The notes: generated by a model from the letters alone, not told the origin. Counted from the stretch's first letter, positions 10,136 through 19,797 are shown. The stretch: DNA of 64,000 nt from Sporocytophaga sp. (GCA_024707265.1 JANQAB010000009.1:186001-250000); one strand, 5' to 3'. Program-made: numbers and translations.

Positions 10136-10906
10136 CTATTTAATTCCAACATCCAATAAGGTCGTAACATTAGGATCATCAGGTAAAGGCTTTAATGTTT
10201 TTATTGTAGTTGAAGAATTATTTAGATTACCCTTTGTAACCCTAAACCAATATTCCCTTGGCTCAAGTTTGTCAAAATAGGCAATTCCATCTTCTCCTGT
10301 AGTATCTGCAAAATCACTATTATTTGGATTAAAAGAATATGGAAGAGAAAATGAACTGCTATATATTGGTCTTATGTTTTTGTCATAGTCATCTTTAGTA
10401 TAGAATAATTGTACAACTGCACCATTTACCGAATTTCCATTATTCTTAATATTTAGATGTAACCGAGTCGGATTAGTCGAAAGATTAGCTTGCAAATGTA
10501 AGGTTTTATACTCATCACATTCTCCAACGTTCCCATGTCTTTCAAACACACTTTTGCATTTATTAGGATCAGTATAAATTTCATTGCCTCGAAGATTATT
10601 AAGAAAATCTTTCTTTATGCGAACCCAATAAAATGTTTTATTATTGTCACTTATCTGATAAAATCTATTACTAAAGGGAGGGATGATTCTATTCTGATCA
10701 GACAAATAATCTTCTTTAGTTCTATATAGATAAACTTTGAGATTACTCGTGTCTGGGGCCTCATTTGTATAATTCCAATCATTCAATTCTATTTCGGTTA
10801 TATAGGAAATAGCCTTGTCACATTTTTTACATGATGAATTTATTATCAATATGAAAATGATAATAGTTTTCCTATTAAATGATTTAAATAATGATAAAAA
10901 ATGCAT
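10136..10906 (-). CDS. Small lipoprotein with carboxypeptidase-regulatory/PEGA-like repeats
   Basis: I start the gene at the internal ATG that gives the lipoprotein signal MHFLSLF...ILIINSSCKKC. The longer ORF start 32 codons upstream would bury this signal. The mature part has two related modules with patterns such as LKVYLYRTKEDY and GAVVQLFYTKDDYD, each followed by a segment rich in aromatic and acidic residues. The second ends EDGIAYFDKLEPREYWFRV, which is typical of a CarboxypepD_reg or SpaA-like beta-sandwich. It is probably periplasmic or outer-membrane anchored. It belongs to the same minus-strand run as the large exported proteins; function unknown. Confidence 0.6.
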   Translation of the reverse strand: MHFLSLFKSFNRKTIIIFILIINSSCKKCDKAISYITEIELNDWNYTNEAPDTSNLKVYLYRTKEDYLSDQNRIIPPFSNRFYQISDNNKTFYWVRIKKDFLNNLRGNEIYTDPNKCKSVFERHGNVGECDEYKTLHLQANLSTNPTRLHLNIKNNGNSVNGAVVQLFYTKDDYDKNIRPIYSSSFSLPYSFNPNNSDFADTTGEDGIAYFDKLEPREYWFRVTKGNLNNSSTTIKTLKPLPDDPNVTTLLDVGIK

Positions 10907-11014
10907 AATATTTATTATTTTAATTATTTTACGATATACATTTCCTCCAATTGGTTCTAGATCACAGGCAAGGGAATCTCGCAAGTGATAAGAAAATCCC
11001 ATGATAGTTTATTA

Positions 11015-11851
11015 TTATCGAGGTTGTTTGTTGCTATATCTAATCATGTTAAATCTCATCAAAAACAAATTAATAATCACATAAGTAAACACTATGGTTA
11101 TTATAAATGAAATGATGTATCTAATAGATGTATCCAAATTATTGACTGATCTAAAATCTGCTCTGAAAATATTATCTAGTGCGATAAGAAATATGTATAA
11201 ATATAAAAAAGCTCTAAATATAAATTCTCCTCTTCTAATTCTATAGTCTTTTGAAAATAACTTATATATCGTATCGTCTTTTAAATCACCTCTCAATCGA
11301 ATATTGTCTGAAATATTAACTAACAGATAAAAAAGTCCAGGGCTAATCAGAAGGTCAATTAAATAAATATAGGTTCTATTCTGCCCTAAAACAGAAAATG
11401 CCCAGCAGTTAAATACTACGCTAATAAGCATAAAAAATATACCGATCAAATATGTTTTAAATATATTATCAAATCGATACAAAACAATATTCCTTATTAT
11501 AAGGATTATCCCCCACGGAGCGAGACAAATCTCAGCAAATGAGAAAAATATTGGATTATCTGCCAATAAAAACTGAATGAAATATGAAATAGAAAATACT
11601 GCTACATATAAAGGAATAAAAGTCAGTAAGACTTTGTACTTCCTGAATAATACAAACTCAAATGAAGCTATAAATAAATATGCAATTAAATAGGAGAAGA
11701 AATTTTGCCAGATATTTATTCCAAAAATAAATCCTTTAGTTCCATTTAATGACAAATTATATATTGTTCCAGTGGCGAATGCACTAACATATATCAGACC
11801 CGGAATCCATGACAGAGATACTGGTTTCTTTTTAACTAGATCAAGCAACAT
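11015..11851 (-). CDS. Multi-spanning membrane protein, unknown function
   Basis: The 278-residue product has about seven or eight hydrophobic segments, for example near residues 15-33, 45-67, 73-92, 100-120, 135-155 and 245-270, and very few charged residues between them. No catalytic motif or known family is apparent. It follows the putative immunity gene in the same direction. A structural or immunity role in the inner membrane is possible but unproven. Confidence 0.5.
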   Translation of the reverse strand: MLLDLVKKKPVSLSWIPGLIYVSAFATGTIYNLSLNGTKGFIFGINIWQNFFSYLIAYLFIASFEFVLFRKYKVLLTFIPLYVAVFSISYFIQFLLADNPIFFSFAEICLAPWGIILIIRNIVLYRFDNIFKTYLIGIFFMLISVVFNCWAFSVLGQNRTYIYLIDLLISPGLFYLLVNISDNIRLRGDLKDDTIYKLFSKDYRIRRGEFIFRAFLYLYIFLIALDNIFRADFRSVNNLDTSIRYIISFIITIVFTYVIINLFLMRFNMIRYSNKQPR

Positions 11852-11907
11852 TGTTTTTTTGGATTTGGATAATCTTTCATAGTAATTTCAATTATAATTT
11901 CTTATAT

Positions 11908-12396
11908 CTATTCAGCTATTATTTTCAAATTTGGATCATTAGTTTTTAAATTATGTTTAGATGCTAAATTTTCAATAGCCCCCCATAAGCCATTATCAAA
12001 TCTATTTCCCGCCCATTCTTTACTCTGTATAAGATCATGCTTAAATTCAATTAAGCATTGATTCAACCTGTGAATTATCTTTCCAGTATCTATTCGAAAT
12101 AGTAAGGTATTTTCAATAAAACCAAATTCATATGTGTATAGAATCTCCATAACCCACCATGTTCCTATGGGATCATTTAATAACTTTAATATTGCATGCT
12201 CTAATGCAGCATTTATTTCATTTTGCCCATATAGCTTTACATATTCATTTAATCCAAGTGAAAATATGCTTCCAAGATCTGTAGGTTCTTCAGCCCATCT
12301 ATTAGGAAAATGATACTTATCTTTACCCAACAGATATAGTTCCACTTCTCTTTTGGTAATTGCTAGTTGAAGCTTATCTAAATATAAATTTGACAT
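11908..12396 (-). CDS. Small cytoplasmic protein, candidate immunity protein
   Basis: The 162-residue product has no signal peptide or membrane segment and is rich in aromatic and acidic residues (for example IGTWWVMEILYTYEFGF). It begins 28 bases after the end of the repaired toxin-like gene and is transcribed with it. A small, soluble, acidic protein directly after a protein with a toxin-like C-terminus is the usual layout for a cognate immunity protein. I know no family for it, so the role is inferred from position only. Confidence 0.45.
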   Translation of the reverse strand: MSNLYLDKLQLAITKREVELYLLGKDKYHFPNRWAEEPTDLGSIFSLGLNEYVKLYGQNEINAALEHAILKLLNDPIGTWWVMEILYTYEFGFIENTLLFRIDTGKIIHRLNQCLIEFKHDLIQSKEWAGNRFDNGLWGAIENLASKHNLKTNDPNLKIIAE

Positions 12397-12423
12397 TGAT
12401 ACTTACTTTAATTTTGTAATTTT

Positions 12424-13963
12424 CTACTTAAAATTAATTGGTGTTACTTTATAGCTCCCTTCAGGTATTGCGTTTATTACGGCTTCTTTTTTGACCATTC
12501 GCTGTGAATCCACCAGGAATGTAAAAGACATTTGCTGCCTCCTCTGCTCCTGAAGTTAATCTTAAATTTAAATCCTGGACATTATCCACATCAACTCTCG
12601 ACATCTTTTGATTAACCCATGAACCTCTAGGAATGGCTAATTCATCTTCAATCAGACCTATATCTTTATTTGTCTTTTTCAAAAGTTCATCCATTTTATA
12701 TTTAGGAATTACATATACGCCATCCGCTCTACCTAGCAATTTACCATATTTATCAATCATTATTTGTGGGCAAAAGAATGATACTCCATTTCTAAACTCA
12801 GATAGATGACTTTGTTCATAACCTTTTGTAAAAAAATCCAAAGGATCTACTTTGGAACCAAACAATATAAAAAATTCATTCCGTTCATATGCCGTTAGAA
12901 GATCATAGCCTTCATTAAATCCAAAACTGTTATTAATATTTTTCTTATATATAAGATCCATTAAACTAATTACATCTTCAAATTTTGCATAAGAATATCT
13001 TCTGGAATGAGCTAAAACTATTGCTTCAATCATATTGCTAGAAAATTTATACCTATTGCCTAATTCAATGATTTTACTGAGTTGGTCATCTGTCAAAATT
13101 AATGAGTATTTTGTATTGCGAAAGATTTTAGTTGATATGCTCTTTCTAAGTGTAGCTACAAACTCATCCAAAGGTATGGCTTTAACTAAGTCGTCTACCT
13201 TTTCTCCACCATTTTCAAGTTTCTTCTTTACTTGGTTTACTTCATCATCAATTTTCTTAAATTCATCTGGACTTAGCTTACTCTTTAGTGGCCCCTTAAT
13301 TTCATCATAATTTGTAATAAATGACTTCAATGTCAGTTGAGCTCCCCTTAGTATTACCGCTGCCTGCAACACTACTTTTACATCTTCCCATACATCTAGA
13401 AATGTTTTGCCACCATTAATACTTAGGATTTTATTTCTGACAGGATCAATCGTCAACACCTCATCAATAATAACAGGCGACAGCTCCGCAAAAGCAAATA
13501 CATATTGTACGGTAGTCTTAGCAGCCACAAGTTCCCCAACGCCCACGGCAAATGAAACACCTTTTATTGCTTCAAATAATCTTTTCTTTTTATCAGTATC
13601 TATCCTCTTATCTGAAGCATAAGGAAGATAGATTGCGGGAATCGGATAAACAGCATTGACTTTTGATCCTGGGAAGAGTTCCTGATCATTGCTTTCTAGC
13701 AAAATGATACCAATCTCATCAAATGGATCTATTTGTCTAGTATAAGAAGTATATTTTTGGTCACCTAAAAGAACTGATAATTCATGATCCCTAACGTAGT
13801 TTGAAGTAATTTCTATATCTCCTCCTGATAAATGCCTCATCGTATGTGTCCATTCATCGATTACTCTATACCGCCCATACACGCTTTCTTTTTTTCCAGT
13901 AATAGATAGATTCAGGATCAAAATTTTTAGCTTTCTCATTAGGATTATCCGTTCTTTGAGCAA
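12424..13963 (-). CDS. Large exported toxin-like protein, C-terminal part (frameshifted)
   Basis: This continues the protein that starts at 15014. The join is a T7 run (13889-13895). A second extra base in a T6 run (12487-12492) cuts off the true end; with it removed the protein ends EAVINAIPEGSYKVTPINFK, 862 residues in all. The central region has a hydrophobic stretch (GVSFAVGVGELVAAK) and a Lys/Glu-rich helical part. The final 100 residues contain an IPRGSW motif, then NLRLTSGAEEAANVFYIPGG, then a GFT..GQ.EAV motif. I associate this pattern with polymorphic-toxin C-termini of Bacteroidota Rhs-like proteins, but cannot name the activity. The candidate immunity gene follows directly. Confidence 0.5.
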
Positions 13964-15014
13964 GCAGACAAAGTTGTTTTATAAGGTTTGCATATATTTG
14001 ACTGCTTACGTCTTCAAAGATGGCATCTGAACCGTTAATAAATTTCTTAAGCAACAAATTCTCTTTAATACCTTTTTTTAAATCCGCACACTGCTCGTCG
14101 GGTCTAAACTCTATCAATCTAACGATCTGAATTGATGCCTTCGCTTTGTTATCCGAAGATGAAAGTAAATTCAACAATCTAATTCGTTGATCATATGTAA
14201 AATCGTGAATTTGATTTTCAAATAAACTTTCGAGAATTTCTGTAATAGTCTGCTTTTTATCGGTCTCATGAAGAATCTTCAGCTTTTCAGCATTTTTGAT
14301 CTCTCTGATAACATCTGCAACCCCAGAAATTTCTTCAAAAATACTATTACAGACTTGCTGAACAGAACCTTCTACTCCTTTGGAATAACTGGGTACTTTA
14401 TTTTTACATTTTTCTTCAAATGTATTACGCAGATCTTCCCTTAATCTCGCATCAAAGTAGTCGCACCCATCAACAGACTTATGCATGCCTTCTTCCTCAA
14501 AATTTTCCCATTTGAAATGGTAAACCGATAAAAATACATAAGGAATATTGATATTGATCTTTTTGTATAATTCTTCCAGAAATAATTCATCGACCTGATT
14601 AAAAATCCCCTTTATTCTTTCTACTTCCTTCTCAGAAATCTTATCTGGGTCTCTCAAATTCTGAATTTGTTGTAAAGCCTCCTCACTTAATAAATCTATA
14701 CCTCTATAATCCACAATAACAACAAAGTATGCCATCGTATTGGGAAGCTCGTTATAGAGACTTTTCAGTTTTTCATTCACCGAGCTCTCTGCTTTACACT
14801 CGCTTACACGCTCTCTAAGGTCAAAATAAAACTGATCATATTCCGCATCGTCTAAAAAGTCCTTTTTAATCTGAGCATTGATCTTATTGGCAGATGTTCT
14901 TACCAGTTCATCAAACTCTTTATTCGTAATTCTGTCTCTGGAATGGGAGTCAACAGTTATCCCCAAGTAGATTAAAATCCAAGACAGAATAAATAAAATT
15001 TTAGAAGTTTTCAT
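13866..15014 (-). CDS. Large exported toxin-like protein, N-terminal part (frameshifted)
   Basis: The start has a signal peptide (MKTSKILFILSWILIYLGIT...). The next 350 residues are highly charged and helical, with no domain I recognise. The frame ends at KKRKRVWAV. If the T7 run (coding A7) is read as A6, it continues YYWKKESVYGRYRVIDEW into the next piece. The gene starts 17 bases after the TANFOR gene's stop, so the two are probably co-transcribed. The signal peptide implies export, which fits a surface-delivered effector. Function is not established. Confidence 0.55.
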   Translation of the reverse strand: MKTSKILFILSWILIYLGITVDSHSRDRITNKEFDELVRTSANKINAQIKKDFLDDAEYDQFYFDLRERVSECKAESSVNEKLKSLYNELPNTMAYFVVIVDYRGIDLLSEEALQQIQNLRDPDKISEKEVERIKGIFNQVDELFLEELYKKININIPYVFLSVYHFKWENFEEEGMHKSVDGCDYFDARLREDLRNTFEEKCKNKVPSYSKGVEGSVQQVCNSIFEEISGVADVIREIKNAEKLKILHETDKKQTITEILESLFENQIHDFTYDQRIRLLNLLSSSDNKAKASIQIVRLIEFRPDEQCADLKKGIKENLLLKKFINGSDAIFEDVSSQIYANLIKQLCLLAQRTDNPNEKAKNFDPESIYYWKKRKRVWAV

Positions 15015-15031
15015 TTAAATACACTTATTGG

Positions 15032-15907
15032 TTAAAACATCTTTACCCTATATTCCTCAATGAGCAACACTAATACAGAATTGGCCTTTTGTCTGAACTG
15101 ACTTGGTTCATCAGTCAAATCTTTAATCTTTTCTGAGCTTTTAAACTTTTCCACTAATTTATTGAGTTCCTCATCTTCCAAAATTTTATTGCAAATTGCT
15201 ATGGTCTCCAAATGTCGATATATAATACTTTTCACAATTTGAGAGTTAGTTTCACCCGACTTCCCATCAGATCCTGATATTTTAAATGACCTAGTAGTTG
15301 AGGATTTATTATATTGTTTTGATCCATTCGACCCTTTTCCAGATCCAGAACTATTCCCCTTAACTAAACCCTTATAATTTTCAGAAGCGATATTTAAACT
15401 ATCAAATTTTTCTTTTCTGAAATCAATAATCATTTTTTTGATAAGTCCAGCTAACTCCTTATCCTTTTCTGTTTTGGATTCCATTATAGTCTCGACCTTA
15501 CTCACATTAATCGTCTTTCCATTGACCACAACAGTATCACCCTCTTTTATTTGGGTATCTTTATTAACAACTACCTGCTTGCCGTTAACAGTAATAGTAT
15601 CACCTTCTTTAACTTTTACATTACCATTGATAATAATGACTTTGGTTGCATCCGTCTCTGCATTTTGATTAGCTTTTTCATTTGCCTTATTATTCTTAGA
15701 AGAATTTTTATTTTCTGATACTTTATTATCAGGAGTATCCTGACAAATATCATTCTTTAATGGAGGTGTCAGAGCCATAGATCTGTACTTATCAATATTG
15801 GCTTTTACAGAAACTACTTTTCCTTTGTAGATTTCATATTTCTTATTTACACTTATATTATTAAAGGCAGTAAGAATATAAGTATTGAGAAAAAGGAATA
15901 TAGGCAA
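15032..15907 (-). CDS. TANFOR/Fn3 surface protein, C-terminal part (frameshifted)
   Basis: The apparent start is a TTG inside the upstream frame; the real protein reads through. Removing one base from the A5 run (15890-15894) joins AYIPF to LNTYILTAFNNISVNKKYEIYKG, giving 721 residues. This part contains a low-complexity Asn/Lys/Glu segment. It also has two copies of a VKEGDTITVNGKQVVV-type beta motif, a Ser/Gly/Lys-rich linker and a helical C-terminus. The repeated EGDT..VNGK units resemble rigid beta-repeat stalks. Confidence 0.6.
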   Translation of the reverse strand: MPIFLFLNTYILTAFNNISVNKKYEIYKGKVVSVKANIDKYRSMALTPPLKNDICQDTPDNKVSENKNSSKNNKANEKANQNAETDATKVIIINGNVKVKEGDTITVNGKQVVVNKDTQIKEGDTVVVNGKTINVSKVETIMESKTEKDKELAGLIKKMIIDFRKEKFDSLNIASENYKGLVKGNSSGSGKGSNGSKQYNKSSTTRSFKISGSDGKSGETNSQIVKSIIYRHLETIAICNKILEDEELNKLVEKFKSSEKIKDLTDEPSQFRQKANSVLVLLIEEYRVKMF

Positions 15908-17198
15908 CTCCGGTTCCTGAGAAGATTCCGCTTGTACCAGTAGCTGAAGTTACCCTTACCTGAAAGCCGTCAACGAACAATACATCATTAGGAAAGAGCA
16001 GTTCGAGATTGGTTGTATTGTCAACAGTGGGTTTATTAACAGTAACACCACAATCCTTAAATGCAGAGGAAACTTTTGTACTGAATGTATCAACCAGGCT
16101 GAATTCACTTTCCACCGGATCGCAAGTACTTTGAATCTGATACTCGTATTGCTTATTAGCTGAAAGTCCTTTTATATCACTTGAATTCTGAAAGGCTTCG
16201 TTTTTATACCAAGTGCTTGTTCCTTTCTCCCTGTATCTTACAATAAAGCTTTGAGGCCCGAACATCTGATCCCAGCTTATTTTTGCTGTCTGTGCACTTT
16301 GTACTTCAGCCTTAATATTCACAGGAGCCTTGCAGGGATCTCCATAAGTAAACATACAGACTTCAGAATAACCATTGTTCTTGAAAAGGTCTTTACCGCC
16401 TTTATCCTTTGCCTGTACCCTCCATGCATATTGTTGTCCTGGTATCAATTGAGTTTCAGAAATCCCATAATATAAAGTTGAATTGTCTGTAACCGCTTCA
16501 AATATGGGTGGAGAACTCAGCATGGCATCGTTAGGATTTCTGCCAATTGGTAGTATCTGCACCAGCCGGAAATGATATTCAGTTGTAAAGGACGCATTGG
16601 GTGAGGTCAGATGCATTGGAAGCCATTGAAATACTATATTCTGAGGGTACAGTACTTTTATCAGGCTTTGACAGGTTGGAGTAACAATCCTCGGAGGATC
16701 ATTGAGTACAATCCATGCCTGACTTACGGATTTATTTGAGATGAGCTTGTTTCTTTCATAGTCAAATACCTGAATAGAGAACTTGTAAATACCTTCAGGA
16801 AGTGAAGCATTTTTCTGGTATTGTTCTTTTGTGATTCCCTGAAATATAAGATTATTCGGATCAAAGTATGGTGCAAGATCAGCTCCGCTCAGTCTTTCCA
16901 TCATACCGGAGGTTAAAGTAATTGCGGGATAATATCCTTCAGGTTTAGACTGAATTTTTATCCCTACGCCTTCAATGGTAAGCTGAAGCTTTACATTGTA
17001 GGTCGGAATATTGGCATCATTGAAAAGCAGACTTACAAACAGCTTTTCATTTTCAGGATTCGCATAGTCCGAAAGGTACAATGAATACGGAGGTATCAAT
17101 TGTGAATTTACCGTAACAGGGTAAGTCTGGGCAGAGGCGTTTCGGCCTGTTATCAGAATTAAAAATGTTATAAAGTATATTCGTAAAAGTTTCTTCAT
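15861..17198 (-). CDS. TANFOR-domain/fibronectin III surface protein, N-terminal part (frameshifted)
   Basis: A signal peptide ends at NASAQ. Residues 25-180 match my memory of the TANFOR region (SQLIPPYSLYLSDYANPENE near the start; LPEGIYKFSIQVFDY later). This domain was first noted in Tannerella forsythia and Cytophaga. A Trp-rich Fn3-like module follows (FQWLPM...YHFRLVQILP...YAWRVQAKD), then a second Fn3 (KAPVNIKAEV...YRYREKG-like strand). The frame is lost near the end by one extra base in an A5 run and resumes in the next piece. It sits directly after the outer-membrane barrel gene. TANFOR proteins are exported and of unknown function. Confidence 0.7.
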   Translation of the reverse strand: MKKLLRIYFITFLILITGRNASAQTYPVTVNSQLIPPYSLYLSDYANPENEKLFVSLLFNDANIPTYNVKLQLTIEGVGIKIQSKPEGYYPAITLTSGMMERLSGADLAPYFDPNNLIFQGITKEQYQKNASLPEGIYKFSIQVFDYERNKLISNKSVSQAWIVLNDPPRIVTPTCQSLIKVLYPQNIVFQWLPMHLTSPNASFTTEYHFRLVQILPIGRNPNDAMLSSPPIFEAVTDNSTLYYGISETQLIPGQQYAWRVQAKDKGGKDLFKNNGYSEVCMFTYGDPCKAPVNIKAEVQSAQTAKISWDQMFGPQSFIVRYREKGTSTWYKNEAFQNSSDIKGLSANKQYEYQIQSTCDPVESEFSLVDTFSTKVSSAFKDCGVTVNKPTVDNTTNLELLFPNDVLFVDGFQVRVTSATGTSGIFSGTGVAYIPFSQYLYSYCL

Positions 17199-17206
17199 CT
17201 CTAAGA

Positions 17207-17824
17207 TTAAAATGTATAGCTGTAGCCCAGATTGCCTGTAAACTCAGTGTATGTTGGCGAAACTCTGGAATATTTATTAAGAATAATCATGTTCAAAGTC
17301 AAATTGCTTTTCTTCTGAAATTTGTATGCAAGTCCCGCAACAAAGTTGATAGCCCTGCCTGTAGTTACTTTTTCAGTAAGGAGAAAATTATAAGTTGTTG
17401 TCAGATTTGATCTAAGTTTTTTATCCAGGAACAGTTTTGAAACCGAAGCATTGGGGCCAATAGCATAGGAGTTTATATCTGCCATCTGACTCTGACTTGC
17501 ATTCACGCCTGCTGAAATACTCAGTTGCATTTGAACCAAGGTATACCTGTAAGCAAGATTTGTATTGTAGAATCGGGAGGTATTATTGGAGATCTGCTCA
17601 CCCTGTGTTTGGCTAGCTTTCTGAAAAGAAAAGTTAAGATTTACACCATGCTTTTTTTTCTTTACCCGTGGAATTATATCCAGTGTTAAAGCTTGCGCTT
17701 TCTGATACCTGATAAAAGTTAAGCGTGTCGAGGGTTTGAAACTGGTTAAAGTTCTGTGAAATCTTATTGTAGGTTTTAAAATTGGAATACTGAGCTGCAA
17801 AATTCCATTTCTGATTTGGCACAT
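17207..17824 (-). CDS. Outer-membrane beta-barrel protein, C-terminal part (frameshifted)
   Basis: The first 60 codons of this frame are noise. The genuine sequence begins at HGVNLNFSFQKASQTQG, joined to the preceding piece across a T8 run (17652-17659) read as T7. It consists of alternating hydrophobic and polar strands (NLAYRYTLVQMQLSISAG, LRSNLTTTYNFLL, FVAGLAYKF) and ends in GNLGYSYTF. The terminal aromatic is the usual outer-membrane barrel signature. The full protein would be 569 residues. Confidence 0.65.
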   Translation of the reverse strand: MCQIRNGILQLSIPILKPTIRFHRTLTSFKPSTRLTFIRYQKAQALTLDIIPRVKKKKHGVNLNFSFQKASQTQGEQISNNTSRFYNTNLAYRYTLVQMQLSISAGVNASQSQMADINSYAIGPNASVSKLFLDKKLRSNLTTTYNFLLTEKVTTGRAINFVAGLAYKFQKKSNLTLNMIILNKYSRVSPTYTEFTGNLGYSYTF

Positions 17825-18917
17825 AACTGATCGCTCCTGATCCTAATAGTCTTTTGACAGTGCTTAATTCCTGCTTATTGAGGTTGTTCCTCTGGACTCC
17901 CACATTGGCAGATACATTCATTTTCTGTTTGAACAGACGAACAGAAGGGGCTACTGTTATATTCTCCAGATCATTATTAAAGAAATAAGAACCTAATGTT
18001 TTATACTCAGGATCTATCCGTTCATAATTTAGTCCTAGACTGTAGAAATTAGCGCTGTATGTAAGACTGCTTTTGAAAGCACCGTAAAGCTGAGTAGAGT
18101 TTCTTACCGGAAAGAAAGGACTGAATATGTTAGTTTGTACATTACTTTCAACAGGAGTTCTTAAATCTCGTGTATAAGCACTTCTGGCGTATTCGGCAGC
18201 TATGACTATTCTTTTAGCCAGTTCCTTTTGCATGTTAATTGAAAATACCATATTCTCAGCGGGACGAACATCACTTTTGACTGGAGCATCAATTGAGCGT
18301 ACATCATCTTTGGCAGAAAACCAGATCAGGTCTATAAAGTCAGATCCTTTGCCAACTCCTATTTTAAAACCCATCCCCATCCTCTTATAAGATGGTATTT
18401 CACCAGCAGCGTTCAACGTATCTTCTTTCACTGCTTTACTCAATCTTCCATACATGGCCGAAATGCGAAAGATACCAGGAGTAAGATCAATACCTCCACC
18501 CAGAAATGTATGGCCTGCAAGGCTGTATTGGGAAAAGGTCATGTTACGATAACCTATATGCGCTGTAACCCACTTCCAGTGAGGCGAGCAGCCATATTGG
18601 GTGAAAGGTTGGGAAAATGCCATTCGGTTCTGGTTTGACCATGTAACAGAGAAGGGAACAATCCACTGATAGATATTTAATGTAACACCACCATTGATAA
18701 ATGCTAGATAAGGAGGTCTTCTATTTGGAATACCATGTACACCATAAAAAGTCTGCGTGGTTCCAATAGTACCTGAAACCCCAATGGGCTTTTCTTTGCC
18801 TATTGCTTCGAGATCTTGGCCATAGGAAAAATTGAAAGGAATTGCCAAAAGTGGCATTATTAATGCCATTCCAATGGCATGAAAATTCTTTGTAAGAAAA
18901 ACGTAAAAAGCTGGCAT
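17634..18917 (-). CDS. Outer-membrane beta-barrel protein, N-terminal part (frameshifted)
   Basis: A signal peptide (hydrophobic residues 16-32, ending SYGQ) is followed by regularly alternating amphipathic strands with many aromatic residues, as in a beta-barrel. It is the first gene of the minus-strand surface run, so its upstream region probably carries the operon promoter. The frame ends at GKEKKAWCKS because of one extra base in an A8 run (coding strand). A barrel encoded upstream of large exported proteins could be a secretion or anchoring partner, but I see no PorV- or SusC-specific motif. Confidence 0.65.
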   Translation of the reverse strand: MPAFYVFLTKNFHAIGMALIMPLLAIPFNFSYGQDLEAIGKEKPIGVSGTIGTTQTFYGVHGIPNRRPPYLAFINGGVTLNIYQWIVPFSVTWSNQNRMAFSQPFTQYGCSPHWKWVTAHIGYRNMTFSQYSLAGHTFLGGGIDLTPGIFRISAMYGRLSKAVKEDTLNAAGEIPSYKRMGMGFKIGVGKGSDFIDLIWFSAKDDVRSIDAPVKSDVRPAENMVFSINMQKELAKRIVIAAEYARSAYTRDLRTPVESNVQTNIFSPFFPVRNSTQLYGAFKSSLTYSANFYSLGLNYERIDPEYKTLGSYFFNNDLENITVAPSVRLFKQKMNVSANVGVQRNNLNKQELSTVKRLLGSGAISYVPNQKWNFAAQYSNFKTYNKISQNFNQFQTLDTLNFYQVSESASFNTGYNSTGKEKKAWCKS

Positions 18918-19422
18918 TTATAAAAATTTACACTCCCCGTAAAAATTTCATTACAATATAATAGAATTTTATTTACACAATACGAACATACTCTCTTTTT
19001 CGATAAACAAACCTTTTTTTCCGGCGACTTTCTCTAAAAGATTCAATCTTCAATTATAAAAATGCAATTTAATCCATGTAAGTTTTCAGTAAATTACTTT
19101 CATGTTCCAACATTAATCCCATCCTTTTAGCTCAAAAACTTGAACACCAAACACTGTTTTGACTATAAATAACTCATTCATTTAGAACTTCGAGCAAGAT
19201 TTTGACTACTGACTTTTAACAGATAGATTCCATTTGGAATGTCATTTATTTAACCTTCCAACCCATATTGCCTATTTGTTTAGCTTTTCTATATATTATT
19301 GATTTTATTAGCTTTGCATATTATTGCCAATAATAAACCGTATTTTACATTCTACCTGAATAAAATATTCACAACAAAAGAATATCTCATAGGGTAAACA
19401 TCAAATTAACTTTCAATTGGTT
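18918..19422. other. Intergenic region between surface cluster and defence island
   Basis: About 500 AT-rich bases with no ORF. It separates the minus-strand surface operon from the plus-strand defence genes, so both outward promoters should lie here. I could not pick a convincing pair of Bacteroidota promoter boxes. Confidence 0.5.
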
Positions 19423-19797
19423 ATGCAAACACTAGGAAACAAAATAAAGAAGGTCAGAGAAATTAAAGGATTTAAACAAGAATATATGGCAGAGCTACTA
19501 GGCATCAGCCAGCCCAGCTACAGCAAGATTGAAACGGATGAGGCCTCTATAAGCCAGGATAGATTGGAGCAGATTGCAAAAGCACTTGAGGTATCCGTGT
19601 CGGATATATTGGCATTTGATGAAAAAGTTATCTTCACTCAATTGAATAATAAAAATGCCTCAATGGGATATAATAGTACCGTTAATCAATATGGCATTAC
19701 TGACAATGAGAGAAAGCTCTACGAGGACAAGATAAAACTATTGGAAGAGTTGCTGGAAATAAAAAAACAGGAGATTGAGAAGTTAAAGGGGAAGTAA
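19423..19797 (+). CDS. XRE-family helix-turn-helix regulator with C-terminal coiled coil
   Basis: I start at the ATG two codons inside the longest frame, whose first codon is a TTG. Residues 2-66 are a classic HTH_3/XRE domain: LGNKIKKVREIKGFKQEYMA, a turn through LGISQPSYSKIE, then LEQIAKALEVSVSDIL. The last 40 residues (NERKLYEDKIKLLEELLEIK...) form a charged heptad helix suited to dimerisation. Single XRE proteins of this layout often stand at the edge of defence genes in Bacteroidota. It is 200 bases upstream of the Pycsar pair and could regulate it, though no direct evidence is visible. Confidence 0.85.
   Translation: MQTLGNKIKKVREIKGFKQEYMAELLGISQPSYSKIETDEASISQDRLEQIAKALEVSVSDILAFDEKVIFTQLNNKNASMGYNSTVNQYGITDNERKLYEDKIKLLEELLEIKKQEIEKLKGK

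Noticed and set aside
10907..11002. Upstream extension of the small lipoprotein gene by 32 codons
   Set aside because: The extension would place the lipoprotein signal peptide inside the protein; the internal ATG gives a proper signal and lipobox.
13889..13895. Programmed -1 ribosomal frameshift in the toxin-like gene
   Set aside because: The required shift is +1, the run lacks the correct slippery phase, and equal extra-base breaks occur in unrelated housekeeping genes, so an indel error is more likely.
15032..15907. Separate 291-residue protein starting at TTG
   Set aside because: Its start lies inside the TANFOR gene. Removing one base from an A5 run gives a seamless continuation, so it is the C-terminal part of that protein.
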